From assembly GCF_918698115.1 (NCBI RefSeq), contig NZ_CAKKLV010000013.1, positions 1 through 64,000 on the forward strand: a DNA stretch of 64,000 bases. Reading direction: 5' to 3'. The notes beneath the pieces are model-generated. The model saw only the letters and a list, made by a program, of their open reading frames with translations, was not told the DNA's origin and searched no databases. Position numbers and translations under genes: made by a program. Shown here one piece after another: positions 36,123-45,026 of this stretch; the first letter of the stretch is position 1; each line of letters opens with the position of its first letter. This DNA is from Peribacillus sp. Bi96 (GTDB taxonomy: Bacteria > Bacillota > Bacilli > Bacillales > DSM-1321).

Positions 36123-36746
36123 ATGGAGGAACAACAGCAATATGTATTCATTGATTTTGAATTTACGATGCCGGAAGGAAAAGCGAATCCAGTAGGGTTT
36201 TATCCTGAAATCATTGAAGTAGGTTTGGTCTCTGTCATAAATGAGACAATTCAGGAACAGTACTCTTCTTTTGTTAACCCATTGAAATTTCCAGTCCTAA
36301 CGGGAAGATGCAAGAAATTCTTGAATATTACCCAAGATCAGGTGGACCATGGGATTTCATTTGAGGAGCTGGTTTCATTATTGAAGAAAATAGATGAGCA
36401 ACACCCATCGACAATTGTGACTTGGGGAAATATGGACATGAAGGTACTCCGTCAGAACTGTCAGAAATCAGGAATGGAATTTCCTTTTACAGGAAAACAA
36501 ACAGATCTTTGCCTCGAGTACAAACGTTTTTTTGGAGATCAAAATCAAACCGGACTTTGGAAGGCTGTACAGGCCTATGGCAAAGAGGGGACAGGCAAGC
36601 ATCACAGGGCGCTGGATGATGCAATTACGACATATAATATCTTCAAGCTAGTAGAGAAAGATAAGAGTTATATGCAAAACCATGAACCGACAACAATTGG
36701 CGATCGCATTGATTTATCAAAGGTATTGAATCATTTAGCGTTATAA
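36123..36746 (+). CDS. kapD: KapD, DEDDh exonuclease-family sporulation inhibitor
   Basis: A 207-residue 3'-5' exonuclease fold. FIDFEFTMPEG (DFE) is motif I, VTWGNMDMKVLRQNC (D) motif II, and GKHHRALDDAITTYNIF motif III (HxxLDD), so all DEDDh acidic residues are retained. KapD inhibits the KinA-dependent route into sporulation in B. subtilis; whether through RNase activity is unknown. RBS AAGGGGG. Confidence 0.93.
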   Translation: MEEQQQYVFIDFEFTMPEGKANPVGFYPEIIEVGLVSVINETIQEQYSSFVNPLKFPVLTGRCKKFLNITQDQVDHGISFEELVSLLKKIDEQHPSTIVTWGNMDMKVLRQNCQKSGMEFPFTGKQTDLCLEYKRFFGDQNQTGLWKAVQAYGKEGTGKHHRALDDAITTYNIFKLVEKDKSYMQNHEPTTIGDRIDLSKVLNHLAL

Positions 36747-36778
36747 AAGCCAAATCTTATACTACCGATTTGGCTTTT
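36745..36778. terminator. Bidirectional terminator kapD/kapB
   Basis: AAAAGCCAAATC/GATTTGGCTTTT, convergent genes. Confidence 0.88.
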
Positions 36779-36786
36779 ATCATTCT

Positions 36787-37173
36787 TTATTTGAAATAAT
36801 CCGCCGCTAGATCTTCAAGCAGCTGTAAGCTTTTATCATTCCACTCTGTGTGTGCTTCGCTTAAGGACCGTTTCATTTTCTCAACCGCTTCTCTTAAGGA
36901 TTCCTTATACTCAGGAATTTCCTCTTCAAAGACCCTGACCATATTCTTAGGCACATTGGTTTGCTCCCGGAATGCAAGAGCACGCCGTTGATGGAACATG
37001 GACACTTCCGTTTGCTTCGGGTTATGAAGATCTCCTTGCATGGGATGCTTCAAAACGGCCAACACTTTAACAAGATATGCTGCAGGTCTGATATCGGTGA
37101 CTTCCCCGATGTATTTTCCTGTTTTATATATGGCGGTAACCTTATCGCCGATTTTAAAATCCTGTTCAGACAT
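36787..37173 (-). CDS. kapB: KapB, kinase B-associated protein
   Basis: A 128-residue protein with an SH3-like N-terminal barrel (FKIGDKVTAIYKTGKYIGEVTDIRPAAYLVKVLAVLKHPMQGDLHNP) and a helical C-terminus. ATG at 37173 (MSEQDFKIGD) has GGTGGTAGGG upstream; the frame extends 13 codons further without an RBS. B. subtilis KapB, encoded with kinB, is needed for KinB signalling into the phosphorelay. It is named a lipoprotein, but no lipobox is seen here. The kinB gene is not next to it in this window. Confidence 0.88.
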   Translation of the reverse strand: MSEQDFKIGDKVTAIYKTGKYIGEVTDIRPAAYLVKVLAVLKHPMQGDLHNPKQTEVSMFHQRRALAFREQTNVPKNMVRVFEEEIPEYKESLREAVEKMKRSLSEAHTEWNDKSLQLLEDLAADYFK

Positions 37174-37351
37174 TTCCCTACCACCTTTCTTATAACTTCC
37201 TTCATGATACATAAGAACAACGATTTTTCACAGCGTATTTGTTCAATTTCGCAAAGATGCTTTTTTTATAAAAATCGTGTAAAGTGTACAAATGAAGATG
37301 GAAAATGGAGTTATCATCCATTTTATTTAAAAAAGAAAGAGGTTATCTACA

Positions 37352-37942
37352 ATGACAAACTTTCCACAATTAACAAGCGAAGTATCGGAAAATGAAAAAG
37401 CGGTCATCATGCAAACGACCCTGGGCGATATTAAAATCAAACTATTCCCTACGCTGGCTCCGAAGACAGTGGAGAATTTCTTGACTCATGCTGAAAACGG
37501 TTACTATGAAGGGATTATCTTCCATCGCGTCATCAAGGATTTCATGCTTCAAGGCGGAGATCCAACAGGGACTGGAATGGGTGGAGAAAGTATCTGGGGA
37601 GCTCCATTTGAGGACGAGTTCTCCATGCAATTATTCAATTTGCGGGGAGCGCTTTCCATGGCAAATGCAGGACCGGGAACAAACGGCAGCCAATTCTTCG
37701 TCGTGCAAGCACAGCACGTGGACAGCAGGATGGGTGAGCAAATGAAGCAGGCCGGTTATCCAGAAGAAATCATCAATGCTTATATGGAACAAGGCGGCAC
37801 ACCATGGCTTGACCATAAGCACTCTGTGTTTGGACAAGTCGTAGAAGGCATGGACGTTGTTGATACGATTGCTAACGTAGAGACAGTTGGGGGAGACAAA
37901 CCAGCTGTTGATGTAGTGATCAAAGGGATTACCATTTTATAA
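37352..37942 (+). CDS. Peptidyl-prolyl cis-trans isomerase, cyclophilin type
   Basis: A 196-residue cytosolic cyclophilin. [53 protein letters not shown] (catalytic Arg of FHRV; Gln and Phe of QFFV) and [18 protein letters not shown] are the family blocks. An insert ([27 protein letters not shown]) before DHKHSVFG is typical of the Bacillus PpiB-related group. RBS AAAGAGG. Confidence 0.92.
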   Translation: MTNFPQLTSEVSENEKAVIMQTTLGDIKIKLFPTLAPKTVENFLTHAENGYYEGIIFHRVIKDFMLQGGDPTGTGMGGESIWGAPFEDEFSMQLFNLRGALSMANAGPGTNGSQFFVVQAQHVDSRMGEQMKQAGYPEEIINAYMEQGGTPWLDHKHSVFGQVVEGMDVVDTIANVETVGGDKPAVDVVIKGITIL

Positions 37943-37990
37943 ACCTTAAAAAGCGAGAGGCTTAATGCCTCTCGCTTTTTAAGGTTTTAG
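37941..37990. terminator. Long-stem terminator after the cyclophilin gene
   Basis: A 21-bp perfect inverted repeat (37941-37961 with 37967-37987, inner GCGAGAGGC/GCCTCTCGC) with a 5-nt loop. Strong on both strands. Confidence 0.92.
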
Positions 37991-38074
37991 TGGAATGGCC
38001 CCACTAGTGGATTGTTCTGGTAATTGATATAATGGGATAAAGCAGTTTATTCCCTATCAGGAAGGAAGGATCCG

Positions 38075-38299
38075 ATGGACTTTATCAATCATACTTTACT
38101 AGGTTTGTTTCTTTACTTTCCAGAAGACAAGACTGAATATATCTCGGCTGGTATAACTTGTTTCATCTTTTTAGTTGCAGCCGTTTTTACGATGAGGGCA
38201 ATTATAAGATATTCAAAGAAAGAAGAAATGAAAACAAAGCAATTAGAAGATGAAGTCACTAAAAGGAATCAGCGTATAAAGGAAGATACTCTTTCTTGA
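38075..38299 (+). CDS. Small membrane protein, unknown
   Basis: 74 residues with one or two hydrophobic segments (LLGLFLYFP and ISAGITCFIFLVAAVFTM) and a charged C-terminal tail (RYSKKEEMKTKQLEDEVTKRNQR) that may form a coiled coil. RBS GGAAGGAAGGAT. No family recognised. Confidence 0.65.
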   Translation: MDFINHTLLGLFLYFPEDKTEYISAGITCFIFLVAAVFTMRAIIRYSKKEEMKTKQLEDEVTKRNQRIKEDTLS

Positions 38300-38476
38300 T
38301 CCCGGAAGATTCGAGCGTATTATTCCAAGAATATTGATTATCCATGAATGGTATGAATGGTATTATGTTTTTTAGAAGGTTGTAAAGGACCGGAATAATG
38401 AATAAAATGTTCCCTTATTAGCATACGCATTTTATACTATAAGCATAGAGATAGAATTTTGGGGGCGTAAATTGTT

Positions 38477-38953
38477 ATGCAAATCGTAGCTAAAAGAATG
38501 ATTGCGGCAGATACGGTTAAAAATTTTTTCATAGAGCACTGGGAGACGACCCAAGTCGTTTTTTCAAGAGGCTTGTTTCATTATGCGGAACTTGAGGGTT
38601 TTGGAGTGATGGGCGAGAATGAAAAAATCACGGGGCTGGGAACATACAAATTATCCGACCATGTATGTCAGATCATTTCTTTGAATAGTGAGCATGAGAA
38701 TCAGGGTGTGGGCTCATCGTTGCTTTATGTGATGGAAAATATCGCAAAAGAAAAAAATTGCCATACTATTAAAGCGATTACAACGAATGATAATTTACAG
38801 GCTTTGAAGTTTTTTCAAAAGCGTGGTTATGTCATTTCGGAAATCATTAAAAATGCAGTGGAAGAATCAAGGAAGGTCAAGCCCGAGATTCCATTTTACA
38901 GTTTTGATGGAATTCCGATCCGAGATGAGATAATACTAGAGAAATACTTATAA
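38477..38953 (+). CDS. GNAT-family N-acetyltransferase
   Basis: A 158-residue protein. SLNSEHENQGVGSSLLYVMENIAKEKNC holds the acetyl-CoA-binding Q/RxxGxG/A loop (NQGVGS), and NDNLQALKFFQKRGYVI is the second GNAT block. The C-terminus (IPFYSFDGIPIRDEIILEKYL) resembles GNATs of the YesJ or RimI-like type, but the acceptor substrate is unknown. RBS GGGGGCG. Confidence 0.8.
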   Translation: MQIVAKRMIAADTVKNFFIEHWETTQVVFSRGLFHYAELEGFGVMGENEKITGLGTYKLSDHVCQIISLNSEHENQGVGSSLLYVMENIAKEKNCHTIKAITTNDNLQALKFFQKRGYVISEIIKNAVEESRKVKPEIPFYSFDGIPIRDEIILEKYL

Positions 38954-38993
38954 TAGGGTGTACTTCACCTGAATTTTGATAGGGGGAATGGGA

Positions 38994-39608
38994 ATGTTTA
39001 AGAAGATTGCGGCTGATGCCCTTGGTCTTAGTGATATTGGAAGTGTGATTAGACCTGCGGATTATGATAAGGTGGATGCTGATGACTATATCATGCACGA
39101 AGATGAGGAAAAAATTTATTTCCTGATTAAGTCAAAAACCGATGAGTACTGTTTCACGAATCAGGCGTTCATACATTTGGATGGAACAAGCGCCATAAGC
39201 AAAAAGCGGACACTTACGAGATATAGCTATAGCCAGAATAATATTTCCAACGTGACTCTTGAAACGGCTGGCACTGTGGATCTGGATGCGGAAATTAAAT
39301 TTTCGATCGGTGCAAAGACTTTCTCCATTGATGTCCATAAAAAATTCATTGAAGAATTAAAGGACTTGTTCAAATCACTCGTGAAAATATCGGAAATTTG
39401 TCACGAGAATGAGTATGCCCTTCAATTTGCCCAGCAAAGTGTAAACCTAGCTTCTTCCACTTTGAACCAAGTTCGGACTGAGGGAAGCCAAATGGCCGCG
39501 AGTTTCAAGGAAATTAATTCAGCTGCTTTTGAATGGTTGATGGACAGCCGGAAGAAATACCATGTGAAAGATTTCGGCTATGTTTTTGAAAAGTATATCA
39601 ATAATTAA
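38994..39608 (+). CDS. YvbH-like PH-domain protein
   Basis: A 204-residue protein: MFKKIAADALGLSDIGSVI, DDYIMHEDEEKIYFLIKSKTDEYCFTNQAFIHLDG, then a bacterial PH domain (to about residue 115) and a helical C-terminal oligomerisation region. This matches B. subtilis YvbH. ATG at 38994 follows AGGGGG (38981). Its biochemical role is unknown. Confidence 0.8.
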   Translation: MFKKIAADALGLSDIGSVIRPADYDKVDADDYIMHEDEEKIYFLIKSKTDEYCFTNQAFIHLDGTSAISKKRTLTRYSYSQNNISNVTLETAGTVDLDAEIKFSIGAKTFSIDVHKKFIEELKDLFKSLVKISEICHENEYALQFAQQSVNLASSTLNQVRTEGSQMAASFKEINSAAFEWLMDSRKKYHVKDFGYVFEKYINN

Positions 39609-39612
39609 AAAG

Positions 39613-39652
39613 AAGGCGAACACAGAGTGATGTGTCCGCCTTTTTTTTTTAT
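39613..39652 (+). terminator. Terminator after the YvbH-like gene
   Basis: AAGGCGAACACA pairs with TGTGTCCGCCTT (one bulge) and is followed by ten T. Confidence 0.85.
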
Positions 39653-39834
39653 TGTTCAAATCACTCAATCCAGGGCTATGTTCATTTGGCATATCCGGCA
39701 TTTCAGGGATGATATCCGTCTGGAGTTTCGATGACAGCAAGTTGTTATCCGATTTATACCTTTATGGTAGGACATGAAGAGAGAAGTACTAGAGGGAAGA
39801 ACGCTGCTAAAAGGCCTTCAACAGCAATTACAGT
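39653..39834. other. Intergenic remnant region before patB
   Basis: About 180 bases. A minus-strand stretch reads DNNLLSSKLQTDIIPEMPDMPNE, broken here before HSPGLSDLN, and resembles the tail of a lost coding sequence. It has no RBS and no length. Nothing else is recognised. Confidence 0.35.
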
Positions 39835-39874
39835 AAAGAACCAGGCACAATTTTGCCTGGTTCTTTGCTTTTTT
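39835..39874. terminator. Terminator at the patB 3' end
   Basis: AAAGAACCAGGC/GCCTGGTTCTTT with loop ACAATTTT; T-run on the plus side reaches the patB stop codon. Confidence 0.8.
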
Positions 39875-41058
39875 TATGGAAAAGCCAATTTCAAACGGTT
39901 TAGCCCTTCCATCAGGATGCTGCGTGAACAACCGAGATTCATTCGCACGAAACCTTCTCCGCCAGGTCCGTATTTTGAACCAGGCTCCAACGCGAGCTTT
40001 CCTTGATGGATCAGTCGCTCCTTTATTTCCTTGTCAGTCAATCCAAGATCACGGCAGTCAATCCATAACAGGAAAGAAGCTTCCGGATGCATGACATGCA
40101 GTGAAGGAATTTCAGCAGCTATGAATTCCTCTGCCACTTTTATATTCTCCTCAATGTAGTCAATCATGTCTTCGAGCCAATTCCTGCCCTCTCGATAGGC
40201 GGCTTCCATCGCTGTTAAGGCAAAGATATTAAGACCATTGAAGGCCAGTTTCGTTTGGACCTTTTGCAATTGCTCCTGCAATTTTTCATTACTGGCGATT
40301 AGGAATGAAGCCTGAAGGCCGGCAATATTGAATGTTTTACTTGGGGCCATTAACGTAACGGTTATATCCGCTAATTTTTCTGAAAGTGAGGCGATCGGAT
40401 AATGCCTCGATGTTGTATGAAATAGGTCAGCATGTATCTCATCACTGACGATGACTACATCATTTTTTTCACATAGCTCTCCGATTCGCAATAGTTCGTC
40501 CTTTGTCCAAACGCGTCCTCCAGGGTTATGCGGACTGCAAAAAAGGAATAGTTTCACTCCGCTTTTCAGCTTGTCCTCAAAATCTTTGAAGTCAATCTCA
40601 AAGCTGTCCTTTTGTATGGTAAGGGGACTATTGACCACTTCCCGATCATTATTTTTGATCATATCAAAAAATGGTCTATAGACGGGAGATTGTAACAATA
40701 TTTTATCGCCCGGTTTCGTGAATGCTTGAATCGTTGTACCAATTGCGGAAACGATGCCAGAGCTAAATGAGATCCACTCTTTATCGATTTGCCAGGAGTG
40801 CCGGTCTTTAAGCCAGCTTTGAATTTCGGTGAAAACCGTTTCGGATGGGACGGTATAGCCGAAAATCGGATGGCTCAAGCGTTCCATTAACGCCTTTTGA
40901 ATGCCTTCAGGAGATGCAAAATCCATATCTGCTACCCACATTGGGAGAACATCTTCGCGCCCATACAATGATTTGAGCGAGGTTTTATCCCATTTTTCAG
41001 ACCCTGAATTTTCCCTGTTAATATGTTCTTCAAAAATTGACTTGTTCAAAATATACAC
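39874..41058 (-). CDS. patB: Cystathionine beta-lyase / aminotransferase, MalY-PatB family
   Basis: A 394-residue PLP enzyme of fold type I. NRENSGSEKWD and LPMWVADMDFASPEGIQKAL are the MalY/PatB N-terminus. CSPHNPGGRVWTKDEL binds the substrate carboxylate and cofactor. VIVSDEIHADLF has the PLP Asp and Tyr-equivalent. MAPSKTFNIAGLQASF carries the Schiff-base Lys. It cleaves cystathionine or cysteine to release sulfide or homocysteine. Position between kap and yugE matches B. subtilis patB. Confidence 0.93.
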   Translation of the reverse strand: MYILNKSIFEEHINRENSGSEKWDKTSLKSLYGREDVLPMWVADMDFASPEGIQKALMERLSHPIFGYTVPSETVFTEIQSWLKDRHSWQIDKEWISFSSGIVSAIGTTIQAFTKPGDKILLQSPVYRPFFDMIKNNDREVVNSPLTIQKDSFEIDFKDFEDKLKSGVKLFLFCSPHNPGGRVWTKDELLRIGELCEKNDVVIVSDEIHADLFHTTSRHYPIASLSEKLADITVTLMAPSKTFNIAGLQASFLIASNEKLQEQLQKVQTKLAFNGLNIFALTAMEAAYREGRNWLEDMIDYIEENIKVAEEFIAAEIPSLHVMHPEASFLLWIDCRDLGLTDKEIKERLIHQGKLALEPGSKYGPGGEGFVRMNLGCSRSILMEGLNRLKLAFP

Positions 41059-41150
41059 CCCGAATAAAAATTTATCGTCTTCGCGAAAAGCCTGTTGTTA
41101 TGATACTATGATATCATGTTCTTTGAAAATATTGAGCAGGTGATGATGAT

Positions 41151-41411
41151 ATGGATACACAGCAAATGAATATAGCGTTGGTTGCCGTTTTGCAAGAGTG
41201 GGACCCATTCAAGATAGGATGGGATCTATATGAGCCGGAAATTGCGGATACAGTCGTAGCGATCCGGGATATCGATAACCCAAAGGAACTGGCAAGAAAA
41301 ATAAAATCCATTTACGAATTCGCGTTCGATGAATCCGTTCAAATGGACAAGTGCCTGGAAGTTGCTCAGAAGTTGCTCATCATAAAAAATGATGCCAGCT
41401 GTTCGATTTAA
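41151..41411 (+). CDS. yugE: YugE, DUF1871 family
   Basis: An 86-residue helical protein with LQEWDPFKIGWDLYEPEIADTVVAI and YEFAFDESVQMDKCLEVAQKLL, matching YugE/DUF1871. Function unknown. RBS GCAGGTGATG. It lies between patB and yugF as in B. subtilis, but here a tandem repeat separates it from yugF. Confidence 0.85.
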   Translation: MDTQQMNIALVAVLQEWDPFKIGWDLYEPEIADTVVAIRDIDNPKELARKIKSIYEFAFDESVQMDKCLEVAQKLLIIKNDASCSI

Positions 41412-41479
41412 TATAAAGGTGAAAAGGGTGTACCCAGAAATCAGGGGCACCTTTTTTATGTTGTTTTTTTATGCTCTCT

Positions 41480-41707
41480 ACTCGTGAGATTGCGCAGTTT
41501 ACTCGTGAGATTGCGCAGTTTACTCGTGAGTTGTGCAGTTAACTCGTGAGATTGTGCAGTTTACTCGTGAGATTGTGCAGTTTACTCGTGAGTTAGTGCA
41601 GTTTACTCGTGAGATTGCGCAGTTTACTCGTGAGATTGCGCAGTTTACTCGTGAGTTGTGCAGTTTACTCGTGAGATTGCGCAGTTTACTCGTGAGTTGT
41701 GCAGTTT
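41480..41707. repeat. Tandem repeat of a 21-bp (20-bp) unit, 11 copies
   Basis: Eleven contiguous units of ACTCGTGAG plus ATTGCGCAGTTT or variants, with a twelfth broken unit at 41708. Types in order: A A b C C D A A B A B, where A has ATTGCGC, C ATTGTGC, D TTAGTGC, and B/b the 20-bp form TTGTGC. Each A unit contains two small palindromes, CTCGTGAG (CTC/GAG arms) and TGCGCA. The repeat lies between the convergent yugE and yugF genes. Confidence 0.95.
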
Positions 41708-41718
41708 ACTCGTAGGTT

Positions 41719-42555
41719 TTACTTAGCCACTCCAAGAAATCCCTTAATTAATCGATACACTTCTTCCGGCTTCTCTTCAGGTAGAAGGTGCCCCGAATCC
41801 TCAAGGACAACAAGTTCGGAATTAGGCAGGTCATCATGCAGTCTTTGGCCAATATTCACCGGCACCACTCTATCGTGCCTTCCCCAAATCAGCAGACAGG
41901 GTGTATGGATGTCAGCGAGCTCTTCCTTCAACAAATCGATTTCCTTATCTCGAAGCATCCTCCCTAAGGCACGGAATATATCATGTTTCTTTATGAATGG
42001 CCCTAGATAGCCCTGCCGCATCTCATCGTCTATCATGGCCGGGTCATGGACGACATTTTTTAAATTTTTTTCGATACCTGACTTTTGTAAATAACGTTTT
42101 ATCCCGAATGAAAAGAATGGCAGGTAGCTGACCATCTTCATTTTTTCCGAATAGCTAGGCTGATAGCCTGAACCGGCAAGGAGAATGGCATGTTCGACCA
42201 GATCGGGATGTGATTTGATGAGTTGCAGGGAAATCTGCCCGCCCATGGAATGGCCGATTATACTGAATGCCCGAATATCTTTCTCCTTTAAAAACTGAAC
42301 AACGGAATTGGCCATGTTGCGGAATGAATATGTATATCGATAATCTTTTCCGCTTTGCCCGAATGGAGGGAGATCTAGTGAAATCACATTGAATTCCTTG
42401 GTTAAATAGGGCACTAATTTACGGAAGCTGAAGCTGGATGACAAAAAACCATGAAGTAGCACAAGGGTGGGGAAGGAATCATCTATTTGGTCATGTTCAA
42501 AATAGATTTCGATATTATTTACCCGTTCGACACCTTTAATTTTCTGACTTTCCAT
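41719..42555 (-). CDS. yugF: YugF, alpha/beta hydrolase
   Basis: A 278-residue alpha/beta hydrolase. LVLLHGFLSSSFSFRKL is the oxyanion segment and SIIGHSMGGQISLQL has nucleophile Ser in GHSMGG. LLIWGRHDRVVPVNIGQRL supplies Asp, and VVLEDSGHLLPEEKPEEV the catalytic His. ATG at 42555 (MESQKIKG) follows GGAGGAGAAGG, so the frame's earlier ATG at 42597 is rejected. Substrate unknown. Gene order as in B. subtilis. Confidence 0.88.
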   Translation of the reverse strand: MESQKIKGVERVNNIEIYFEHDQIDDSFPTLVLLHGFLSSSFSFRKLVPYLTKEFNVISLDLPPFGQSGKDYRYTYSFRNMANSVVQFLKEKDIRAFSIIGHSMGGQISLQLIKSHPDLVEHAILLAGSGYQPSYSEKMKMVSYLPFFSFGIKRYLQKSGIEKNLKNVVHDPAMIDDEMRQGYLGPFIKKHDIFRALGRMLRDKEIDLLKEELADIHTPCLLIWGRHDRVVPVNIGQRLHDDLPNSELVVLEDSGHLLPEEKPEEVYRLIKGFLGVAK

Positions 42556-42842
42556 ATACCTTCTCCTCCGTTGTTGGTAATCTCCTGAATATTCCAAAAA
42601 AGGTCCTATAATACTGTTGCATAACAGTAATTGTATGAATCGTCATTAAAAAAGACAATTACTATAACAGGTCACCGACCAATTTTGATATAATAGTGTA
42701 AGTTTATCCTGACAGAATAAGTCTTATTAATTTATATTGTCATATAGGATTCTAAAAAAGTCTAATAAGGTTATTCGTGAGACATCTGCCAGCGCCATAA
42801 AGTCACATCTAAATTAGTGAATTCCAAAAGGGGGGTTTTCCA

Positions 42843-43343
42843 ATGCACTTGAATGAAGAGGAATTGGAAGTCTTGAGAATTATTGAAAATAACAGCCGGA
42901 TTGATCTGAAGGATTTGGCTAAAATGACCGATTTATCAGAAGCGGACATAGAAATAACATTGAAGAAATTAGAAGATATGCGTGTTATTGTCCGTTATTT
43001 AACAGTCATTAACTGGACAAAAGTGGATGAATACCATGGTGTCACAGCGATGATTGATGTTAAAGTCACTCCAAAACGCGGGGTCGGTTTCGATGAGGTC
43101 GCAAAAAGGATTTACAAATTCAAAGAAGTTCAATCCGTTTATTTAATGTCTGGTGTCTATGATCTTTCAGTCATTGTCGAGGGACGTTCGATGAACGAAG
43201 TGGCAAGCTTTGTTTCAGAAAAACTTTCGACACTTGATTCCGTCATTTCCACGACGACTCATTTCATCATGAAAAAATACAAGCACGATGGCACGATTTT
43301 TGATCAAACTGAAGAAGATAAGCGGATTGTGGTGTCACCATGA
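42843..43343 (+). CDS. alaR: Lrp/AsnC-family regulator AlaR
   Basis: A 166-residue regulator with an N-terminal winged HTH (LRIIENNSRIDLKDLAKMTDLSEADIEITLKKLE) and a C-terminal RAM ligand-binding domain (VTAMIDVKVTPKRGVGFDEVA, VYLMSGVYDLSVIVEGRSM). RBS AAAAGGGGGG. It overlaps alaT by 4 bases and corresponds to B. subtilis AlaR (YugG), regulator of the alanine transaminase gene. Confidence 0.9.
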   Translation: MHLNEEELEVLRIIENNSRIDLKDLAKMTDLSEADIEITLKKLEDMRVIVRYLTVINWTKVDEYHGVTAMIDVKVTPKRGVGFDEVAKRIYKFKEVQSVYLMSGVYDLSVIVEGRSMNEVASFVSEKLSTLDSVISTTTHFIMKKYKHDGTIFDQTEEDKRIVVSP

Positions 43344-44509
43344 TTAAAACGAGTTATGTATCAAGGACGATTGCAGAGCTTAAACCATCAGGCATACGCC
43401 GTTTTTTCGATATGGCAGCGAATTTGGAAGGGGTCGTCTCGCTTGGTGTGGGTGAACCTGATTTCGTTACATCTTGGGCAATAAGGGAAGCGGCGATCAA
43501 CTCCTTGGAGGAAGGGTATACCTCTTATACAGCCAATGCCGGATTATATGAATTAAGGTCGGAAATCAGCGGTTACATGGAGAAGCAATTCCATGTTTCT
43601 TATAGTCCAGAGGACCAAATCATCGTCACGGTCGGCGCAAGCCAGGCGCTTGATATAGCCCTGAGGAGCATCTTGAATCCAGGTGAAGAAGTCATTGTCG
43701 TCGAACCTTGCTTTGTGGCCTATGCACCGCTTGTGACCATGGCAGGGGGAATCCCGGTCACTGTCCAAACTTCCAAGGATGATGACTTTAAGTTGACTCC
43801 AGGGCAACTCGAAGCAGCTATTACGCCTAAAACGAAGGCTGTTTTAATCTGTTCGCCGAATAACCCGACTGGCACCCAGCTTGGGCAGGAAGAATTAGTG
43901 ATGCTTGCGGATATTATTAAAAAGCATGATTTACTTGTCATTTCCGATGAAATCTATGCGGAACTTGCTTATGATGAGACATTCACCTCTTTTGCTGCCA
44001 TTGAGGGCATGCATGAGAGAACAATTGTCATCAATGGATTTTCGAAAAGTTTTGCGATGACAGGATGGCGACTTGGGTTCGTTTGTGCACCTAAGGAAAT
44101 TTCCGAAGCGATGCTCAAGCTTCATCAATATGCGATGATGTGTGCGCCTACCGTTGCCCAACATGCTGCATTGGAAGCATTGAAGCACGGAATGCAAGAC
44201 GTTGAAGAAATGCGAAGGAGTTACCGCAGAAGAAGGAATTATATCGTGAAATCATTTAATGAGATGGGTCTGGAATGCCATAATCCTGGCGGAGCCTTTT
44301 ATGCTTTTCCTTCGATCGAGAAAACGGGGATGACTTCGTTGGAATTTGCTGAAAAACTCTTGAAGGAAGAACTTGTGGCCGTTGTTCCGGGTGATGTGTT
44401 CGGGGAAAGCGGTGAAGGTCATATCCGCTGTTCCTATGCATCCTCCATGGAGCAGCTCCAAGAAGCGCTTAAAAGAATGGAACGTTTCATGAAGAAGCAT
44501 TGTAAATAG
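43340..44509 (+). CDS. alaT: Alanine transaminase AlaT
   Basis: A 389-residue class I aminotransferase: LGVGEPDFVTSWAIREAAI, YTANAGLYELRSEIS, CSPNNPTGTQLGQEEL, VISDEIYAELAYD and NGFSKSFAMTGWRLGFVCAP with the PLP Lys. HIRCSYASSMEQL ends the fold with the carboxylate-binding Arg. It interconverts pyruvate and alanine using glutamate. Corresponds to B. subtilis AlaT (YugH). Coupled to alaR through the overlap. Confidence 0.92.
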   Translation: MIKTSYVSRTIAELKPSGIRRFFDMAANLEGVVSLGVGEPDFVTSWAIREAAINSLEEGYTSYTANAGLYELRSEISGYMEKQFHVSYSPEDQIIVTVGASQALDIALRSILNPGEEVIVVEPCFVAYAPLVTMAGGIPVTVQTSKDDDFKLTPGQLEAAITPKTKAVLICSPNNPTGTQLGQEELVMLADIIKKHDLLVISDEIYAELAYDETFTSFAAIEGMHERTIVINGFSKSFAMTGWRLGFVCAPKEISEAMLKLHQYAMMCAPTVAQHAALEALKHGMQDVEEMRRSYRRRRNYIVKSFNEMGLECHNPGGAFYAFPSIEKTGMTSLEFAEKLLKEELVAVVPGDVFGESGEGHIRCSYASSMEQLQEALKRMERFMKKHCK

Positions 44510-44518
44510 GCAAAAAAA

Positions 44519-44556
44519 TTGGGATCCGGCCGTTACTAGCAGCCGGATCCCTTTCC
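44519..44556 (+). terminator. Terminator after alaT
   Basis: GGGATCCGGC/GCCGGATCCC (44521-44530 with 44542-44551 region), followed by CTTTCC; short U-tract. Confidence 0.75.
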
Positions 44557-44666
44557 ATAGGGGGAATTAGAAAAAGAGTTAATCTAATGGATTAACATAG
44601 AAAGTGTTAATCATAGTATATCCAGGACTCTGAAAAATAATACACATACTGCCACCATTTTTTGAA

Positions 44667-45020
44667 TTAGGCTTGTGTTTTATATAAAGTATGCATAACA
44701 TTCAGAATTTGTTCTTCGCTAAAATCTTTAGCTGCTCTTAAAACGAGTTCAGCCTTTTTGGTTCCGATTTCTTCAATTAGCTTTTTTATGTCTTCGTCCA
44801 AACCAGAAGCATTCCCGGTTGGAGAATCCTTCAAGAATTCCGAAGCTGGAATATCAAGGACGGTTGAAAGCCGCAAAATGGTTTGTGTATCAGTGACCGA
44901 TTCACCTGATTCATACTTTTCAATCTTCTTTGTGCCGATTCGTAATTTTAAAGCAAGTTCCTGTTGAGTGAGATTATGATTTTCTCGGTATTGCCTGATA
45001 ATCTTTGCGATATTGGACAT
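44667..45020 (-). CDS. Xre-family transcriptional regulator
   Basis: A 117-residue protein with an N-terminal HTH_3 domain (IIRQYRENHNLTQQELALKLRIGTKKIEKYESGESV; TQQELA and KIEKYE helices) and a helical C-terminus. ATG at 45020 (MSNIAK) is preferred over 45026, because AAGGAG is nine bases upstream of it and only three of the latter. Target genes unknown; divergent from yugI. Confidence 0.85.
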   Translation of the reverse strand: MSNIAKIIRQYRENHNLTQQELALKLRIGTKKIEKYESGESVTDTQTILRLSTVLDIPASEFLKDSPTGNASGLDEDIKKLIEEIGTKKAELVLRAAKDFSEEQILNVMHTLYKTQA

Positions 45021-45026
45021 TGTCAT

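Noticed and set aside
41533-41715. Open frame reading a repetitive peptide (QFTREIVQFTREI...)
   Set aside because: It is only the translation of the 21-bp tandem repeat; the 20-bp units break the frame and there is no RBS.
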